Counted from the stretch's first letter, positions 33,658 through 45,751 are shown. The stretch is 64,000 nt of DNA from Streptomyces sp. ITFR-16 (GCF_031844705.1 NZ_CP134609.1:558001-622000), one strand, 5' to 3'. Program-made: numbers and translations. Notes: generated by a model from the letters alone, not told the origin.

Positions 33658-34020
33658 GTGCTCCCATCCCCCAGCGCCGGCAGAGCCATGAGAATCGTCC
33701 CACGGCAGGAGCGCGGAGCGCTGGTGCTCGCCGTGACAGGTGACCTCGACATCGACAACGTCGGCCCGCTCGGCGCCGCGCTCGAGAGCGCGGCGGCGGA
33801 CGGCGAAGGACCCGTCGTCGTCGACCTGTCGGACGTGAGTTTCGCGGACTCGACGACGGTCAACGTGCTGCTCCAGGGCCAGGCCCTGCTGGGCCCCCGG
33901 CTGCGGCTCGCCGCACCGTCCCCCTTCATGGAGCGCCTCATCGGGGTGCTGAGTCTCGACAGCGCCGTCCCGGTCTTCCCGGACGTCGCCGAGGCGATCG
34001 ACCCGCCGCTGCCCACCTGA
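33658..34020 (+). CDS. STAS-domain anti-anti-sigma factor
   Basis: A protein of about 120 residues of the SpoIIAA/RsbV type. LVLAVTGDLDIDNVGPLGAAL opens the STAS fold. The phosphorylation loop is VVDLSDVSFADSTTVNVLLQ, with the Ser in FADST at the usual place. It would bind an anti-sigma ATPase when dephosphorylated by a PP2C. Start GTG at 33658 is preferred because GAGG lies 5 nt upstream; ATG at 33688 is the alternative and keeps the whole domain. It ends at a strong terminator shared with the convergent GH92 gene. Confidence 0.85.
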   Translation: MLPSPSAGRAMRIVPRQERGALVLAVTGDLDIDNVGPLGAALESAAADGEGPVVVDLSDVSFADSTTVNVLLQGQALLGPRLRLAAPSPFMERLIGVLSLDSAVPVFPDVAEAIDPPLPT

Positions 34021-34030
34021 GGCCCTGATA

Positions 34031-34075
34031 CGCCGAGCGCCCTTCCCCCGCCGGACGGGGGAAGGGCGCTCGGCG
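34031..34075. terminator. Bidirectional terminator, STAS and GH92 genes
   Basis: A perfect 20-bp stem (34031-34050 with 34056-34075) and a 5-nt loop lie between the convergent stop codons. Confidence 0.92.
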
Positions 34076-34092
34076 TGTCGCGGCCGGCCGGA

Positions 34093-36456
34093 TCAGCCCA
34101 GCGCGGGCGGGGCGTCCTCGGGCGAGGTGCCCCAGGCCGACGGCTCGGCGCCCACCGTGAAGGAGAGCGAGCGCGACGAGCGGATGTCGTCCGTCGTCAG
34201 GTAGGTGCGCGCCTGCGGCGCACCGTCGAGCCGGGCGGACTGGATGTAGCGGTCGGTGTCCGAGGCGCCGGGGGCGCTGACGGTCAGCCGGCCGCGGGGG
34301 TAGTACTTCCGGTCGAGCGTGATGTCCACGCGCTCGAACGCGGGCGTGGACAGACCCCAGGTGTCGGTGCCCGGCTGGACCGGGAAGACGCCGATCGAGG
34401 AGAGCACCATCCAGGCGGACATGGTGCCGAGGTCGTCGTTGCCCGTCATGCCGGTCGGCCCGTTGGTGAAGAGCGTCAGGGCCGCGTGGACCACATCGGT
34501 CGTCTTCCACGGCTGGCCGGTGGAGAGATAGGTGTACGGGGCGATGAGGTCGGGCTCGTTCTGCGGGTTGTACTTGTCGGCGTTGTAGTACGCGTACGGG
34601 CCGTTGACCCACACCTCACGGGCCGTCTTCGCCGGGTCGGCGAGGAGCTTGTCGTAGGCGAAGAAGGAGTCGAGCCGCTGGTTCGCGGCGTCCTTGCCGC
34701 CGATCAGGTCGACCATGCCGGGGATGTCCTGCGGCACCATCCACTGGTACTGCCAGGACGTGCCCTCGTGGAAGCCCTCGCTCTCGGCCGGGTCGGCGGG
34801 GCCGGTGAAGGCGCCGGACGCGTCACGGGCGCGGAAGAAGCCGGTCGACGCGTCGAAGATCTTCCGGTAGTTCTGGGCGCGGGCCCCGTAGCGCGCGGCG
34901 TCGGCGCGGTGGCCGAGGTCGCGGGCCATCTCGGCGAGCATGCCGTCGGACAGGGCGTACTCCAGGGTGGCGGAGGCGCCGTGGTCGTAGTCGGAGTCGC
35001 CGGGCTTGGCGTGCGGGCGGTCCTTGATGTACGGGGCGAAGCCGTCCTTGAGGTATTCGGCGTTGGCCTCGCGGCCGACCGGCGCGGAGGCCGTGGGCGG
35101 CACTCCGTCGGCGTTCTTCTTCAGGGCGCGGTACGCCTCCTCCTCGTACCCCTTCAGCAGGCCCTGCTGGTAGGCGTTGGTGAGGAAGGGGGTGACCGGG
35201 TCACCGGTCATGATGTTCGTCTCGACCGTGCCGTAGCCCCACTTGGGCAGCCAGCCGCTCTCGGCGTCGATCCGCAGGACGGAGATCGCCATGTCGCGGG
35301 ACTCGCGCGGGGCGAGCAGCGAGAGCAGCTGGGCCTGGGTGCGGTAGGTGTCCCAGAGCGACCAGTTCTGGTAGTAGGTGAACGTTCCCTTGGCGGAAAC
35401 AGCGCGGTGCTTCTTCTGGTCCCAGCCGGTGTAGCGGCCGTCCACGTCGCTGCCGATGTTGGGCGCGAGGAAGGACCGGTAGAGCGAGGAGTAGAAGGTG
35501 CGGCGCAGTTCGTCGCTGCCGCCCTGGGCCTTCACTCCTTCGAGGCGGTCCTCCCAGCTGCGCTGGGCGGCACGCTCGACGCGGTCGAAGCTGCGGCCGC
35601 CCTCGGCGCGGAGGTTGAGCGCGGCGCCCCGGGCGTCGACGTAGCTCAGGGCGGTGGTGGCCTCGACCGTGCGGTCCTTGCTGGTGTCGAAGCGCAGCCA
35701 GGCACCGTTGCGGGCGTCGGTGGCCGAGGACTTCTTCGAGCCCTCGGTGACGGTGTCGCCGTTCCAGGTGCCGGAGGTGGTGAAGGGCCGGTCGAAGTGG
35801 GTGACGGTGTAGACCGTGTAGGGCTTGGTGTCCTGGCAGAAGCCGCTGCCGGTGATCGCGGTGCGCACCGTGCGATTGTCGAGGATCTCGACCTTGGACG
35901 AGAGCGTCCTGTGCAGCGACTGGCCCGCGTTGAGCAGGACGTTGGCCTTGTCGGTGGCCGGGAAGGTGTAGCGCTGCACCCCGGTGCGCTGGGTCGCCGT
36001 CAGTTCGGCGTCGATGCCGGTCTTGAGCCCGACCTTGTAGTAGCCGGGGCTCGCCTTCTCGTCGTCGTGGCTGAACTCGGCCGCGTACTTCGCGTAGTCG
36101 GTCTCGGTGACGTCCCCGGTGGTGGGCAGGATCGGCAGATCGCCGCCGAGCCCGCAGCCGACGCCGGAGAGATGGACCGAGGAGAAGCCGCGGATGTGGT
36201 TCTCGCCGTAGTCGTAGCCGGTGTTGTGGCCCGTGTCCGGGGAGAGCTGCACCATGCCGAAGGGCACGGAGGCGCCGGGGTAGGTGTTGCCCTCGTTCTG
36301 GGTGCCGATGAACGGGTTGACCAGGTCGGTCAGCCGGCCGTCGGTCCGCGGCGCGGCCTCGGCCGAGGCCCCGGTGGTGAGGACACCGCCCAGGAGCGCG
36401 GCGGCGGCGAGTACGGCCGCCGGGCCGCGAAGGCGCGGCCGTGGGGTCCGGTGCAT
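34093..36456 (-). CDS. Secreted GH92 alpha-1,2-mannosidase-like glycosidase
   Basis: A 787-residue exported enzyme. The signal peptide runs to about residue 34 (PAAVLAAAALLGGVLTTGASA). The N-terminal beta domain starts LVNPFIGTQNEGNTYPGASVPFGMVQLSPDT, the GH92 hallmark, with HIRGFSSVHLSGVGC after it. The catalytic (alpha/alpha)6 barrel includes NWSLWDTYRTQAQLL, EGTSWQYQWMVPQD (catalytic Glu region) and GNDDLGTMSAWMVLSSIGVFPVQPG, which carries the conserved base Asp residues. GH92 enzymes are calcium-dependent exo-mannosidases acting on N-glycans or mannan. AAGGAG lies 8 nt before the ATG, and a GACAACGTTGTC palindrome lies 15 bp upstream, so a LacI-type repressor probably controls it. Confidence 0.93.
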   Translation of the reverse strand: MHRTPRPRLRGPAAVLAAAALLGGVLTTGASAEAAPRTDGRLTDLVNPFIGTQNEGNTYPGASVPFGMVQLSPDTGHNTGYDYGENHIRGFSSVHLSGVGCGLGGDLPILPTTGDVTETDYAKYAAEFSHDDEKASPGYYKVGLKTGIDAELTATQRTGVQRYTFPATDKANVLLNAGQSLHRTLSSKVEILDNRTVRTAITGSGFCQDTKPYTVYTVTHFDRPFTTSGTWNGDTVTEGSKKSSATDARNGAWLRFDTSKDRTVEATTALSYVDARGAALNLRAEGGRSFDRVERAAQRSWEDRLEGVKAQGGSDELRRTFYSSLYRSFLAPNIGSDVDGRYTGWDQKKHRAVSAKGTFTYYQNWSLWDTYRTQAQLLSLLAPRESRDMAISVLRIDAESGWLPKWGYGTVETNIMTGDPVTPFLTNAYQQGLLKGYEEEAYRALKKNADGVPPTASAPVGREANAEYLKDGFAPYIKDRPHAKPGDSDYDHGASATLEYALSDGMLAEMARDLGHRADAARYGARAQNYRKIFDASTGFFRARDASGAFTGPADPAESEGFHEGTSWQYQWMVPQDIPGMVDLIGGKDAANQRLDSFFAYDKLLADPAKTAREVWVNGPYAYYNADKYNPQNEPDLIAPYTYLSTGQPWKTTDVVHAALTLFTNGPTGMTGNDDLGTMSAWMVLSSIGVFPVQPGTDTWGLSTPAFERVDITLDRKYYPRGRLTVSAPGASDTDRYIQSARLDGAPQARTYLTTDDIRSSRSLSFTVGAEPSAWGTSPEDAPPALG

Positions 36457-36471
36457 GGGGATACTCCTTCG

Positions 36472-36483
36472 GACAACGTTGTC
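36472..36483 (-). promoter_or_regulatory. Palindromic operator upstream of the GH92 gene
   Basis: GACAACGTTGTC is a 12-bp perfect palindrome 15 bp upstream of the GH92 start codon. Its CAACGTTG centre recurs upstream of the neighbouring GH2 gene (39239-39246). The central CG symmetry is typical of LacI-family operators. Confidence 0.7.
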
Positions 36484-36536
36484 AGAGCGCGATCATTCTT
36501 GGTTCCCCGTTGATGTGCGTCAAGGGGTCGGACGGT

Positions 36537-36576
36537 GCCGCTCCGGTCCGCCCCGTGCGGGGCGGACCGGAGCGGC
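36537..36576 (-). terminator. Terminator of the GH2 gene
   Basis: A perfect 18-bp stem (36537-36554 with 36559-36576) and a 4-nt loop start 8 bp after the GH2 stop. It separates the GH2 and GH92 transcripts. Confidence 0.9.
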
Positions 36577-36584
36577 CTGGTGGA

Positions 36585-39191
36585 TCAGCTCGCGGGGCAG
36601 CCCGTCACGACCGGCTTCGACGCGTCGCGGATGAGCGCCTGCTGGGCGTCGTGGACCCGCTTCACATCGGGCTTGACGACCTTGCGGTCGTAGGTGAGCA
36701 GACCGTTCAGCTCGCCTTCCACGTCGGAGATCTGCGTGTACACCGCACCGTTGCTGCCCTTGCAGGCGAGCGCGTGCACCTCGTCGAGCTTGGTGAGGTA
36801 GTCGTCGGTGTAGGTGGCCGGGTCGACCGCGATGTACGACTGCTGCACGGCCCAGGCGTGGCCGGGCACGGCGAGACCGAGACCGCCGTACTCCCCGCTG
36901 ACGAGGGCCCGTCGACCGTCCGGCTTCGGCAGCGCCGGGCTCGGGTAGCCGTGCTCGTCGATGATGTCGCCGGTGCCGCCGTCCACGCCGAGGTTGATCC
37001 CGGACATGCTGTTGACCAGCCGGGTCGGGTCCCAGGACTTGGCCTGGTCGGCGATGCGTGCCTCGTCGTACTGGCCCCAGCCCTCGTTGAAGGTGACCCA
37101 CATGACGACGGACGGGTGGCTGGAGTGTTCGTCGATCATCTCCTTCATCTCGTGCTCGTACTCGGTGCGCGCGGCGGCCGACGGGTTGACGGTGTTCATC
37201 GCCGGCATGTCCTGCCAGACCATCAGGCCCAGCTTGTCCGCCCAGTAGAACCAGCGGTCGGGCTCGACCTTGATGTGCTTGCGGACCGAGTTGAAGCCCA
37301 TCGCCTTGTGCATCTTCAGGTCGTACGCGAGGGCCTCGTCGGTGGGCGCGGTGTGCAGGCCGTCCGGCCAGAACCCCTGGTCGAGGGTGGCCATCAGGAA
37401 CACCGGCTTGCCGTTGAGGACCGTGCGCGGGGTGCCGTCCACCTTCTCCACGGCGATGGACCGCATGCCGAAGTAGCTGCCGACCCGGTCGGACCCGACG
37501 GTCACCTTCAGCTGGTAGAGGTGCGGGTCGTCGGCGGACCACAGGTGCGCGTGCGGGACGCGCACCTTCAGCGCGGAGCCGGTCCGGCCGGTGGCCGTGC
37601 CCACCTTGCGCTTGCCGTCGTACACGGTCGCCGTGACCGGGACGCCGTTGCGTACGCCGCGCGCCTCGACCGAGACACTGCCGCCCGGGACATCGGGGGT
37701 GATCTTCAGCGAGTCCGCGTGGTCGGCCGCGACCGGCTCCATCCAGACGGTCTGCCAGATGCCCGAGGACGGGGTGTACCAGATGCCGCTGGGGTCCAGG
37801 CGCTGCTTGCCCATCGGCGGGTTCTCGCCGTCCGCAGCGTCCGTCGGGTCGTAAACGCCGACGATCAGCTCCTGGGTGCGGCCCGGCTTCAGCGCGTCGG
37901 TGACATCGGCGCTGAACTTGTCGTAGCCGCCCTTGTGCTCGGTGACCTTGCGGCCGTTGACGTACACCTCGGACTGCCAGTCGACGGCACCGAAGTTGAG
38001 CTGGAGGCGCTTGCCCGAGCCGACCTTCCAGTCCTTCGGGACGGTGAAGGTCCGGCGGTACCACATCCGGTCCTCGTGCCGCTCGATCCCGGAGAGCTGC
38101 GACTCGACCGGGTACGGGACGAGGATCTTCTCGCCGAGCTTCCGGCCCACCGGGGGACGCTCCCCCGCCTTGGCGGCGGCGAACTCCCAGGAGCCGTTGA
38201 GGTTCTGCCAGTTGTCGCGGGTCAGCTGGGGGCGCGGGTACTCGGGCAGGGCGTTCTTCGGCCCCACCTCGTCGGCCCACTCCGTGCGCAGCTGGTACGT
38301 GGAGTGGTTGGGCCCGCTCGACCAGAAGGCGCCGACCTGCTTGCCGTCCTCGCCGGCCAGGGCGCCGTCGCCGTCGTAGCGGATGTCGGCCAGGCCGGTG
38401 GCGTCACCGGCCTTGTTCCCGACGACCGGCTCCTTGAGGGCGACGGTCAGGCTGCGCGGGTCCTCGGGGTCGGCCCTGACCGCGCCGAGCGGCCATTCGG
38501 CCCCGCCGATCACGGCGTCCAGGTGGTTGACCAGACCGGCCGGCAGCTTCCCGAGCTTCTGCGCGAAGTCGAGCTTGAGGGTGCGGCCGTCGGCGAGGAC
38601 GGTGGCGCCGATGGCCCCGTCGTAGGCGTAGTCGTCCGGCAGCCGGAAGGCGGACTGCGGGACGGGCACCTTGCTGCCGCCCGGTTCGGTCCACTTGAGA
38701 TGGAGGTTGGAGCCTCCCTCGTGCTCGAAGTACTCGACCTTGAAGTCGTAGGCCTGACCGGCGGTCAACTCGACGGGCTGGGAGGTCTGTTCCTTCTCCC
38801 AGTCGTCGACCCAGTGGTCGATGACCGGCTTCCCGCCGATCCAGAGCCGGAAGCCGTTGTCCCCGATCATCGAGAAGGTGTGGCTGCCGGTCTTCTCCGG
38901 GACGATCTTCCCGGTCCACCGGATGCTCGCGTCGTCGGCCTGCCCGGTGGCGGAGACCAGCCGCGATTCGAGGGTCGGGAAGTCGATCGAGGGGTCGAAG
39001 CCGGTGGCCTTGAGCTCCCCGAAGTCGAAGGCGCCCGGGGCGGACTGGGTGTAGTACTCCCCCTTCAGCCCCTGCACCTCGCTGGTGGCTCCGGGGTCCT
39101 GCCCGGCTGCCGAAGCGGCCGGTACGGCGGACAGGCCGGCGGTCCCGACGACGGCTGCCAGGAACAGAATCAGTCTCTTGTCGATGCGCAC
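36585..39191 (-). CDS. Secreted GH2-family glycosidase with N-terminal PA14 domain
   Basis: An 868-residue exported protein. The signal peptide spans about residues 1-30 (LILFLAAVVGTAGLSAVPAASA). A PA14 carbohydrate-binding domain follows (about 40-165: LKGEYYTQSAPG, RWTGKIVPEKTGSHTFSMIGDNG core). After a beta-rich linker comes the GH2 sugar-binding domain (MWYRRTFTVPKDW, LNFGAVDWQSEVYVNGRKV), an Ig-like domain and the TIM barrel. The acid/base Glu is in VTFNEGWGQYD (about residue 700) and the likely nucleophile Glu in VSGEYGG (about 765). Galactosidase, glucuronidase or mannosidase activity cannot be assigned. GTG at 39191 has AAGGAGG 5 nt upstream. An operator-like element lies 32-57 bp upstream. 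Confidence 0.9.
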   Translation of the reverse strand: MRIDKRLILFLAAVVGTAGLSAVPAASAAGQDPGATSEVQGLKGEYYTQSAPGAFDFGELKATGFDPSIDFPTLESRLVSATGQADDASIRWTGKIVPEKTGSHTFSMIGDNGFRLWIGGKPVIDHWVDDWEKEQTSQPVELTAGQAYDFKVEYFEHEGGSNLHLKWTEPGGSKVPVPQSAFRLPDDYAYDGAIGATVLADGRTLKLDFAQKLGKLPAGLVNHLDAVIGGAEWPLGAVRADPEDPRSLTVALKEPVVGNKAGDATGLADIRYDGDGALAGEDGKQVGAFWSSGPNHSTYQLRTEWADEVGPKNALPEYPRPQLTRDNWQNLNGSWEFAAAKAGERPPVGRKLGEKILVPYPVESQLSGIERHEDRMWYRRTFTVPKDWKVGSGKRLQLNFGAVDWQSEVYVNGRKVTEHKGGYDKFSADVTDALKPGRTQELIVGVYDPTDAADGENPPMGKQRLDPSGIWYTPSSGIWQTVWMEPVAADHADSLKITPDVPGGSVSVEARGVRNGVPVTATVYDGKRKVGTATGRTGSALKVRVPHAHLWSADDPHLYQLKVTVGSDRVGSYFGMRSIAVEKVDGTPRTVLNGKPVFLMATLDQGFWPDGLHTAPTDEALAYDLKMHKAMGFNSVRKHIKVEPDRWFYWADKLGLMVWQDMPAMNTVNPSAAARTEYEHEMKEMIDEHSSHPSVVMWVTFNEGWGQYDEARIADQAKSWDPTRLVNSMSGINLGVDGGTGDIIDEHGYPSPALPKPDGRRALVSGEYGGLGLAVPGHAWAVQQSYIAVDPATYTDDYLTKLDEVHALACKGSNGAVYTQISDVEGELNGLLTYDRKVVKPDVKRVHDAQQALIRDASKPVVTGCPAS

Positions 39192-39222
39192 GGATCCTCC
39201 TTGTGAGGAAGGGTGGCGGCTC

Positions 39223-39248
39223 GTTGCAACACGATGTACAACGTTGGA
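39223..39248 (-). promoter_or_regulatory. Operator-like palindromes upstream of the GH2 gene
   Basis: Two 8-bp palindromes, GTTGCAAC (39223-39230) and CAACGTTG (39239-39246), sit 16 bp apart in the likely promoter. The second is the core of the GACAACGTTGTC site of the GH92 gene, suggesting a common regulator not encoded in this window. Confidence 0.55.
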
Positions 39249-39449
39249 AGGAATGGCAGTTGGCATGACAGCACGCCGTGTGCGGCGCTGTCCAGGTGCA
39301 TGACAAACCTTGATCCGGAAGGAGTGGGAGCGGCTTCGAGCCACGGCATCGGGGCGTGCGGCGGGCTACGGGACACCCCGCCACGCGGCCCTTCAGTGCG
39401 CCCCTGAACAGCCCTTTCCCACGGACATCGGGACGCGGGCCCGCCCGGA

Positions 39450-40154
39450 TCAGCGAGGCCGCGCGGGCCGGCCGGGCGCGCTGTCGAAGACGCAGTCGCC
39501 GCACAGGCCCCCGCCCGGAGTGCGGTAGTAGAGGCAGCAGGTGCGGCGGCGGTAACCGGGGCCGTGCGGGGCGCCGGCGTCGCGCAGGAGGGGGTCGTCG
39601 AAGAGCTCGGCCGCCAGCGCGCGGGCACGGGCGGCGGCCTCGGGCCGGCCGTGGGCGCGCGCCCAGGTGACCAGCTGGCGTACGGCTCCGGCCAGGGCGG
39701 AACCCGCGTTGCCCCACAACAGCCCGAAGGAGACGGCCGTGTCGCGGCGGACCTCTTCGGCGAGGGGCACGAGATGGCCGTGCAGGACGACGTCCCGGAT
39801 CCGGGCGGCCGTGCCGGGCAGCGGCTCGGCCGACACCGTCCACAGGTCGTCCGGCGCCTGCCCGGCCGGGTCCCAGTGCAGGACCTCCGCCCGCAGATCG
39901 GGGAAGCGGCCCGCGAGCGCCGCCGGGCCGAGCGCGGTGGACCACAGCCGGGCGGCCAGACCCAGGTGCGCGACCGAGGCGGCCACCCGGCGCTCGGGCG
40001 TGCCAAGACGCTCGGCGACGGTGTCGATCCGGGTGGTGAGCGGCGCTGCGCGGCCCGCGTACACCCGGGCCAGCGCAAGGTGTCCGCCGTCCTCGGGCGC
40101 CACCGCCCGCAGGGCGAAGAACGCGCCCATCGAGGCGACTTCGGACTCGTCCAT
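39450..40154 (-). CDS. (2Fe-2S)-binding FhuF-like ferric reductase family protein
   Basis: A 234-residue protein whose C-terminal RRRTCCLYYRTPGGGLCGDC gives the CC-x10-C-x2-C signature of FhuF-type [2Fe-2S] proteins, which reduce ferric siderophores in the cytoplasm. The rest is helical and Ala/Arg-rich, as usual for the family. ATG at 40154 is preferred; the frame is open to 40268, but a GGAGG site is only loosely placed in either case. No siderophore genes are nearby, so the partner siderophore is unknown. It is divergent from the DMT transporter gene. Confidence 0.82.
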   Translation of the reverse strand: MDESEVASMGAFFALRAVAPEDGGHLALARVYAGRAAPLTTRIDTVAERLGTPERRVAASVAHLGLAARLWSTALGPAALAGRFPDLRAEVLHWDPAGQAPDDLWTVSAEPLPGTAARIRDVVLHGHLVPLAEEVRRDTAVSFGLLWGNAGSALAGAVRQLVTWARAHGRPEAAARARALAAELFDDPLLRDAGAPHGPGYRRRTCCLYYRTPGGGLCGDCVFDSAPGRPARPR

Positions 40155-40378
40155 CGTGTGCTGCCGCCTCCGCTTCCCGGCCACCGGTCGTGACGCCGCG
40201 GACACCAGGAGTGGCACGGCTCGCGGTTCACCGTATCCGTACGGGATGATCGTTCTGACGTCGGCCACGGGGAGGACTACCGTCGGGAGGAGGACACCGG
40301 GACTGCTCCCGTACTACCAAAGCAGTACGCCGGATCGCCGTCTCAGGGACGACGACGCGGCGGCTTTGAAGGGAGATC

Positions 40379-43230
<2,852 letters not shown>

Positions 43231-43232
43231 TC

Positions 43233-45743
43233 ATGACGGACGAAGAGATCGATCCGCTGCTGGAGAAGCTCGACGCGGCGCAGAAGGTGCGCCTGCTGAC
43301 CGGTGCGAGCACCTGGCGCACGCAGGGCGAACCGGCGGTCGGACTGCGCCCCCTCACGCTCTCCGACGGACCCGCCGGGGTGCGCGGCGAGACCTGGGAC
43401 GAGCGCGAGACCTCGCTCGTCCTGCCCTCCCCCACCGCGCTCGCCGCGTCCTGGGACGAGCGGCTGCTGACCGATCTCGGCGCGCTGCTCGCCGGGGAGG
43501 CGAGACGCAAGGGCGTCGACGTCCTTCTCGCCCCCACCCTGAACCTGCACCGGTCGCCGCTGGGCGGGCGGCACTTCGAGTGCTTCTCCGAGGACCCGCT
43601 GCTCACCGGGCGCACCGGGGCGGCCCTCGTCAGGGGCGTCCAGTCGGGCGGGGTCGCGGCCACCGCCAAGCACTTCGTGGGCAACGACGCCGAGACGGAC
43701 CGGCTGAATGTCGACGTACGGATGGACGAACGGACCCTGCACGAGGTCTATCTCGCCCCCTTCGAGGAGGTCGTGCGGGCCGGGGTCTGGGCGGTGATGT
43801 CCGCCTACAACAAGGTCGGTGGCATCACCATGTCCGCCTCGCCGCTGCTGGCGGATCCACTGAAGGAGGAGTGGGGGTTCGAGGGGCCGGTGGTCTCCGA
43901 CTGGGGCGGGCTGCGCACCCTGCTGGACAGCGCGCGCTCCGCGCAGGACCTGGCGATGCCGGGTCCGCAGGGACCGTGGGCGGCGGGCCTGCTCGCCGCA
44001 CTGGAACAGGGGCTCGTCTCCGCCGAGGCGGTCGACGGCAAGGTCCGCAGGCTGCTGCGGCTGGCGGGCCAGGTGTCGGCGCTGGGCTCGCCCCGGCCGG
44101 TGTGGCGGCCCGTGGTGGCGCCGGACGTACAGCGGGCGCTGCTGCGCAGGGCGGTCTCGGCCGGTTCGGTGCTGCTCCGCAACGAGGGCGGGCTGCTGCC
44201 GCTGGACCCGGCCGCGCTGCGCTCGGTCGCGGTGATCGGTCCGCACGCCACCGGCGTACGCATTCAGGGCGGGGGCAGCGCGGAGGTGTTCCCCGAGGCG
44301 GTGGTGACGCCGCTGGCCGGGATCCGGGAGGCGCTGGACGGGGTGGCGGCGGTGACGTACCGGCCGGGTCTGCCGCCGTCCGGGCGGCCCGAGCCCCTCG
44401 GCCGCGACCGGTCGCGCGATCCGCGCGACGGCGAACCCGGTGTGCTGGTGCGGCTGCTGGACGCGGACGGCGCCGAACTCCACGCGGAGCACCGGCTGTC
44501 CGGCCGCATCGTGGAGCCCTCGGTGATGGTGGAGGGCGCGGCGTCCGTGGAGATCCGGGCACTGTTCCGGCCTCCCATGGGCGGGGAGTGGACCTGGGCG
44601 GTGGGCGGCTGGGGGGACATCTCGCTGTCCGTCGACGGCCGGGAGGTGCTGTCGGGCACGTTCCCGCTGGACAGCGACGACCCGACCCGGGTCCATGTCG
44701 CCCCGCCCCTGCACCCCGCCGCGGCCGACCTGGTCGCGGGCCGCGAGGTGGAGGTGGTCGCGCGGCGCGCGCTCGCCCCCGGGTCGGGGGTGGCGACCGT
44801 CCTGGCCGCCGCTCCGCCCGCCGGGGACGCGGCCGCCGCGCTGGCCGACGCCGTGGCCGCCGCGCGGGCGGCGGAGGTCGCGGTGGTGGTCGTGGGCACG
44901 ACGGAGCAGAGCGAGTCGGAGGGGCACGACCGCGAGAGCCTGGACCTCCCGGCGGGGCAGGACGCGCTCGTACGGGCCGTCGTGCGGGCCAACCCGCGCA
45001 CGGTGGTCGTGGTGAACGCGGGCGGCCCGGTCGCCCTGCCCTGGCACTCCCGGGTGCCCGCGCTGCTGCTCGCCTGGTTCCCGGGCCAGGAGGCGGGCGG
45101 CGGTCTGGCCGACGTCCTGTTCGGCCGGGCGGAACCGGGTGGCCGGCTGCCGACCACCTGGGGCGTCGCCCAGGAGGACGTACCGGTCCTGGACACGGTC
45201 CCGGCGGCCGACGGGTGCCTCCGCTACGAGGAGGGCCTGCACATCGGATACCGGGCCTGGCTGCGGTCCGGGGCCACGCCGGCCTACTGGTTCGGCCACG
45301 GGCTCGGCTACACGGACTGGGCGTACGAGGAGCTGACGGCTCCGGCGGCGGTGGCGGCCGGGGAGTCCTTCGAGGTACGGGTGAGGGTGCGCAACACCGG
45401 GCGGCGGCGCGGGCGCGAGGTGGTCCAGGTCTATCTGTCCCGGAGCCGGTCGGCGGTCGAGCGGCCGGTGCGCCGGCTGATCGGGTACGCGGCCGTCGAG
45501 GCGGAGCCGGGCGGGAGCGCGGTCGCGGTGGTGCGGGTGTCCGGGAGGGCGCTGGCGCACTGGTCCGCCGCGCGGCACGGCTGGGAGACGGAGGCCGGTG
45601 ACTTCACGCTGCTGGGGGGCCGTTCGGCGGGCGATCTGCCGCTCACCGCCACGCTGACGGCGCACGCCCCGCGCACCACGGCGGGCAACGGCTCCGGCAG
45701 CGGTTCGGATCGTGATGGAGAGCGCTCTCCGCTGATGCTATAA
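43233..45743 (+). CDS. GH3-family beta-glucosidase-like enzyme
   Basis: An 836-residue cytoplasmic glycosidase with no signal peptide. The N-terminal TIM barrel has LTLSDGPAGVRG, GGRHFECFSEDPLLTG, AATAKHFVGNDAETDR and the nucleophile Asp in VVSDWGG (about residue 223). The second domain has SVLLRNEGGLLPL, GTTEQSESEGHDRESLDLP (acid/base region) and VVVVNAGGPVALPW. Between them (about 385-510) is a PA14-like insert, and the C-terminus is fibronectin III-like. This is the usual layout of bacterial beta-glucosidases of the KHFVGN type. Likely substrates are beta-linked glucose or related oligosaccharides. The stop lies 8 bp before lacI, and the last codons contain the lacI operator. Confidence 0.92.
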   Translation: MTDEEIDPLLEKLDAAQKVRLLTGASTWRTQGEPAVGLRPLTLSDGPAGVRGETWDERETSLVLPSPTALAASWDERLLTDLGALLAGEARRKGVDVLLAPTLNLHRSPLGGRHFECFSEDPLLTGRTGAALVRGVQSGGVAATAKHFVGNDAETDRLNVDVRMDERTLHEVYLAPFEEVVRAGVWAVMSAYNKVGGITMSASPLLADPLKEEWGFEGPVVSDWGGLRTLLDSARSAQDLAMPGPQGPWAAGLLAALEQGLVSAEAVDGKVRRLLRLAGQVSALGSPRPVWRPVVAPDVQRALLRRAVSAGSVLLRNEGGLLPLDPAALRSVAVIGPHATGVRIQGGGSAEVFPEAVVTPLAGIREALDGVAAVTYRPGLPPSGRPEPLGRDRSRDPRDGEPGVLVRLLDADGAELHAEHRLSGRIVEPSVMVEGAASVEIRALFRPPMGGEWTWAVGGWGDISLSVDGREVLSGTFPLDSDDPTRVHVAPPLHPAAADLVAGREVEVVARRALAPGSGVATVLAAAPPAGDAAAALADAVAAARAAEVAVVVVGTTEQSESEGHDRESLDLPAGQDALVRAVVRANPRTVVVVNAGGPVALPWHSRVPALLLAWFPGQEAGGGLADVLFGRAEPGGRLPTTWGVAQEDVPVLDTVPAADGCLRYEEGLHIGYRAWLRSGATPAYWFGHGLGYTDWAYEELTAPAAVAAGESFEVRVRVRNTGRRRGREVVQVYLSRSRSAVERPVRRLIGYAAVEAEPGGSAVAVVRVSGRALAHWSAARHGWETEAGDFTLLGGRSAGDLPLTATLTAHAPRTTAGNGSGSGSDRDGERSPLML

Positions 45744-45744
45744 A
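45717..45744 (+). promoter_or_regulatory. lacI operator and leaderless promoter inside the GH3 3' end
   Basis: The palindrome GGAGAGCGCTCTCC (45717-45730) overlaps the end of the GH3 coding region. TATAAA (45739-45744) follows, 7 nt before the lacI ATG, so the transcript probably begins at or near the start codon (leaderless). This position would let the repressor shut off its own promoter. Confidence 0.7.
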
Positions 45745-45751
45745 TGCGCTC

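Noticed and set aside
40311..40328. GTACT/AGTAC inverted repeat upstream of the DMT transporter gene
   Set aside because: The arms are only 5 bp and there is no promoter pair at a sensible distance, so it could easily be chance.
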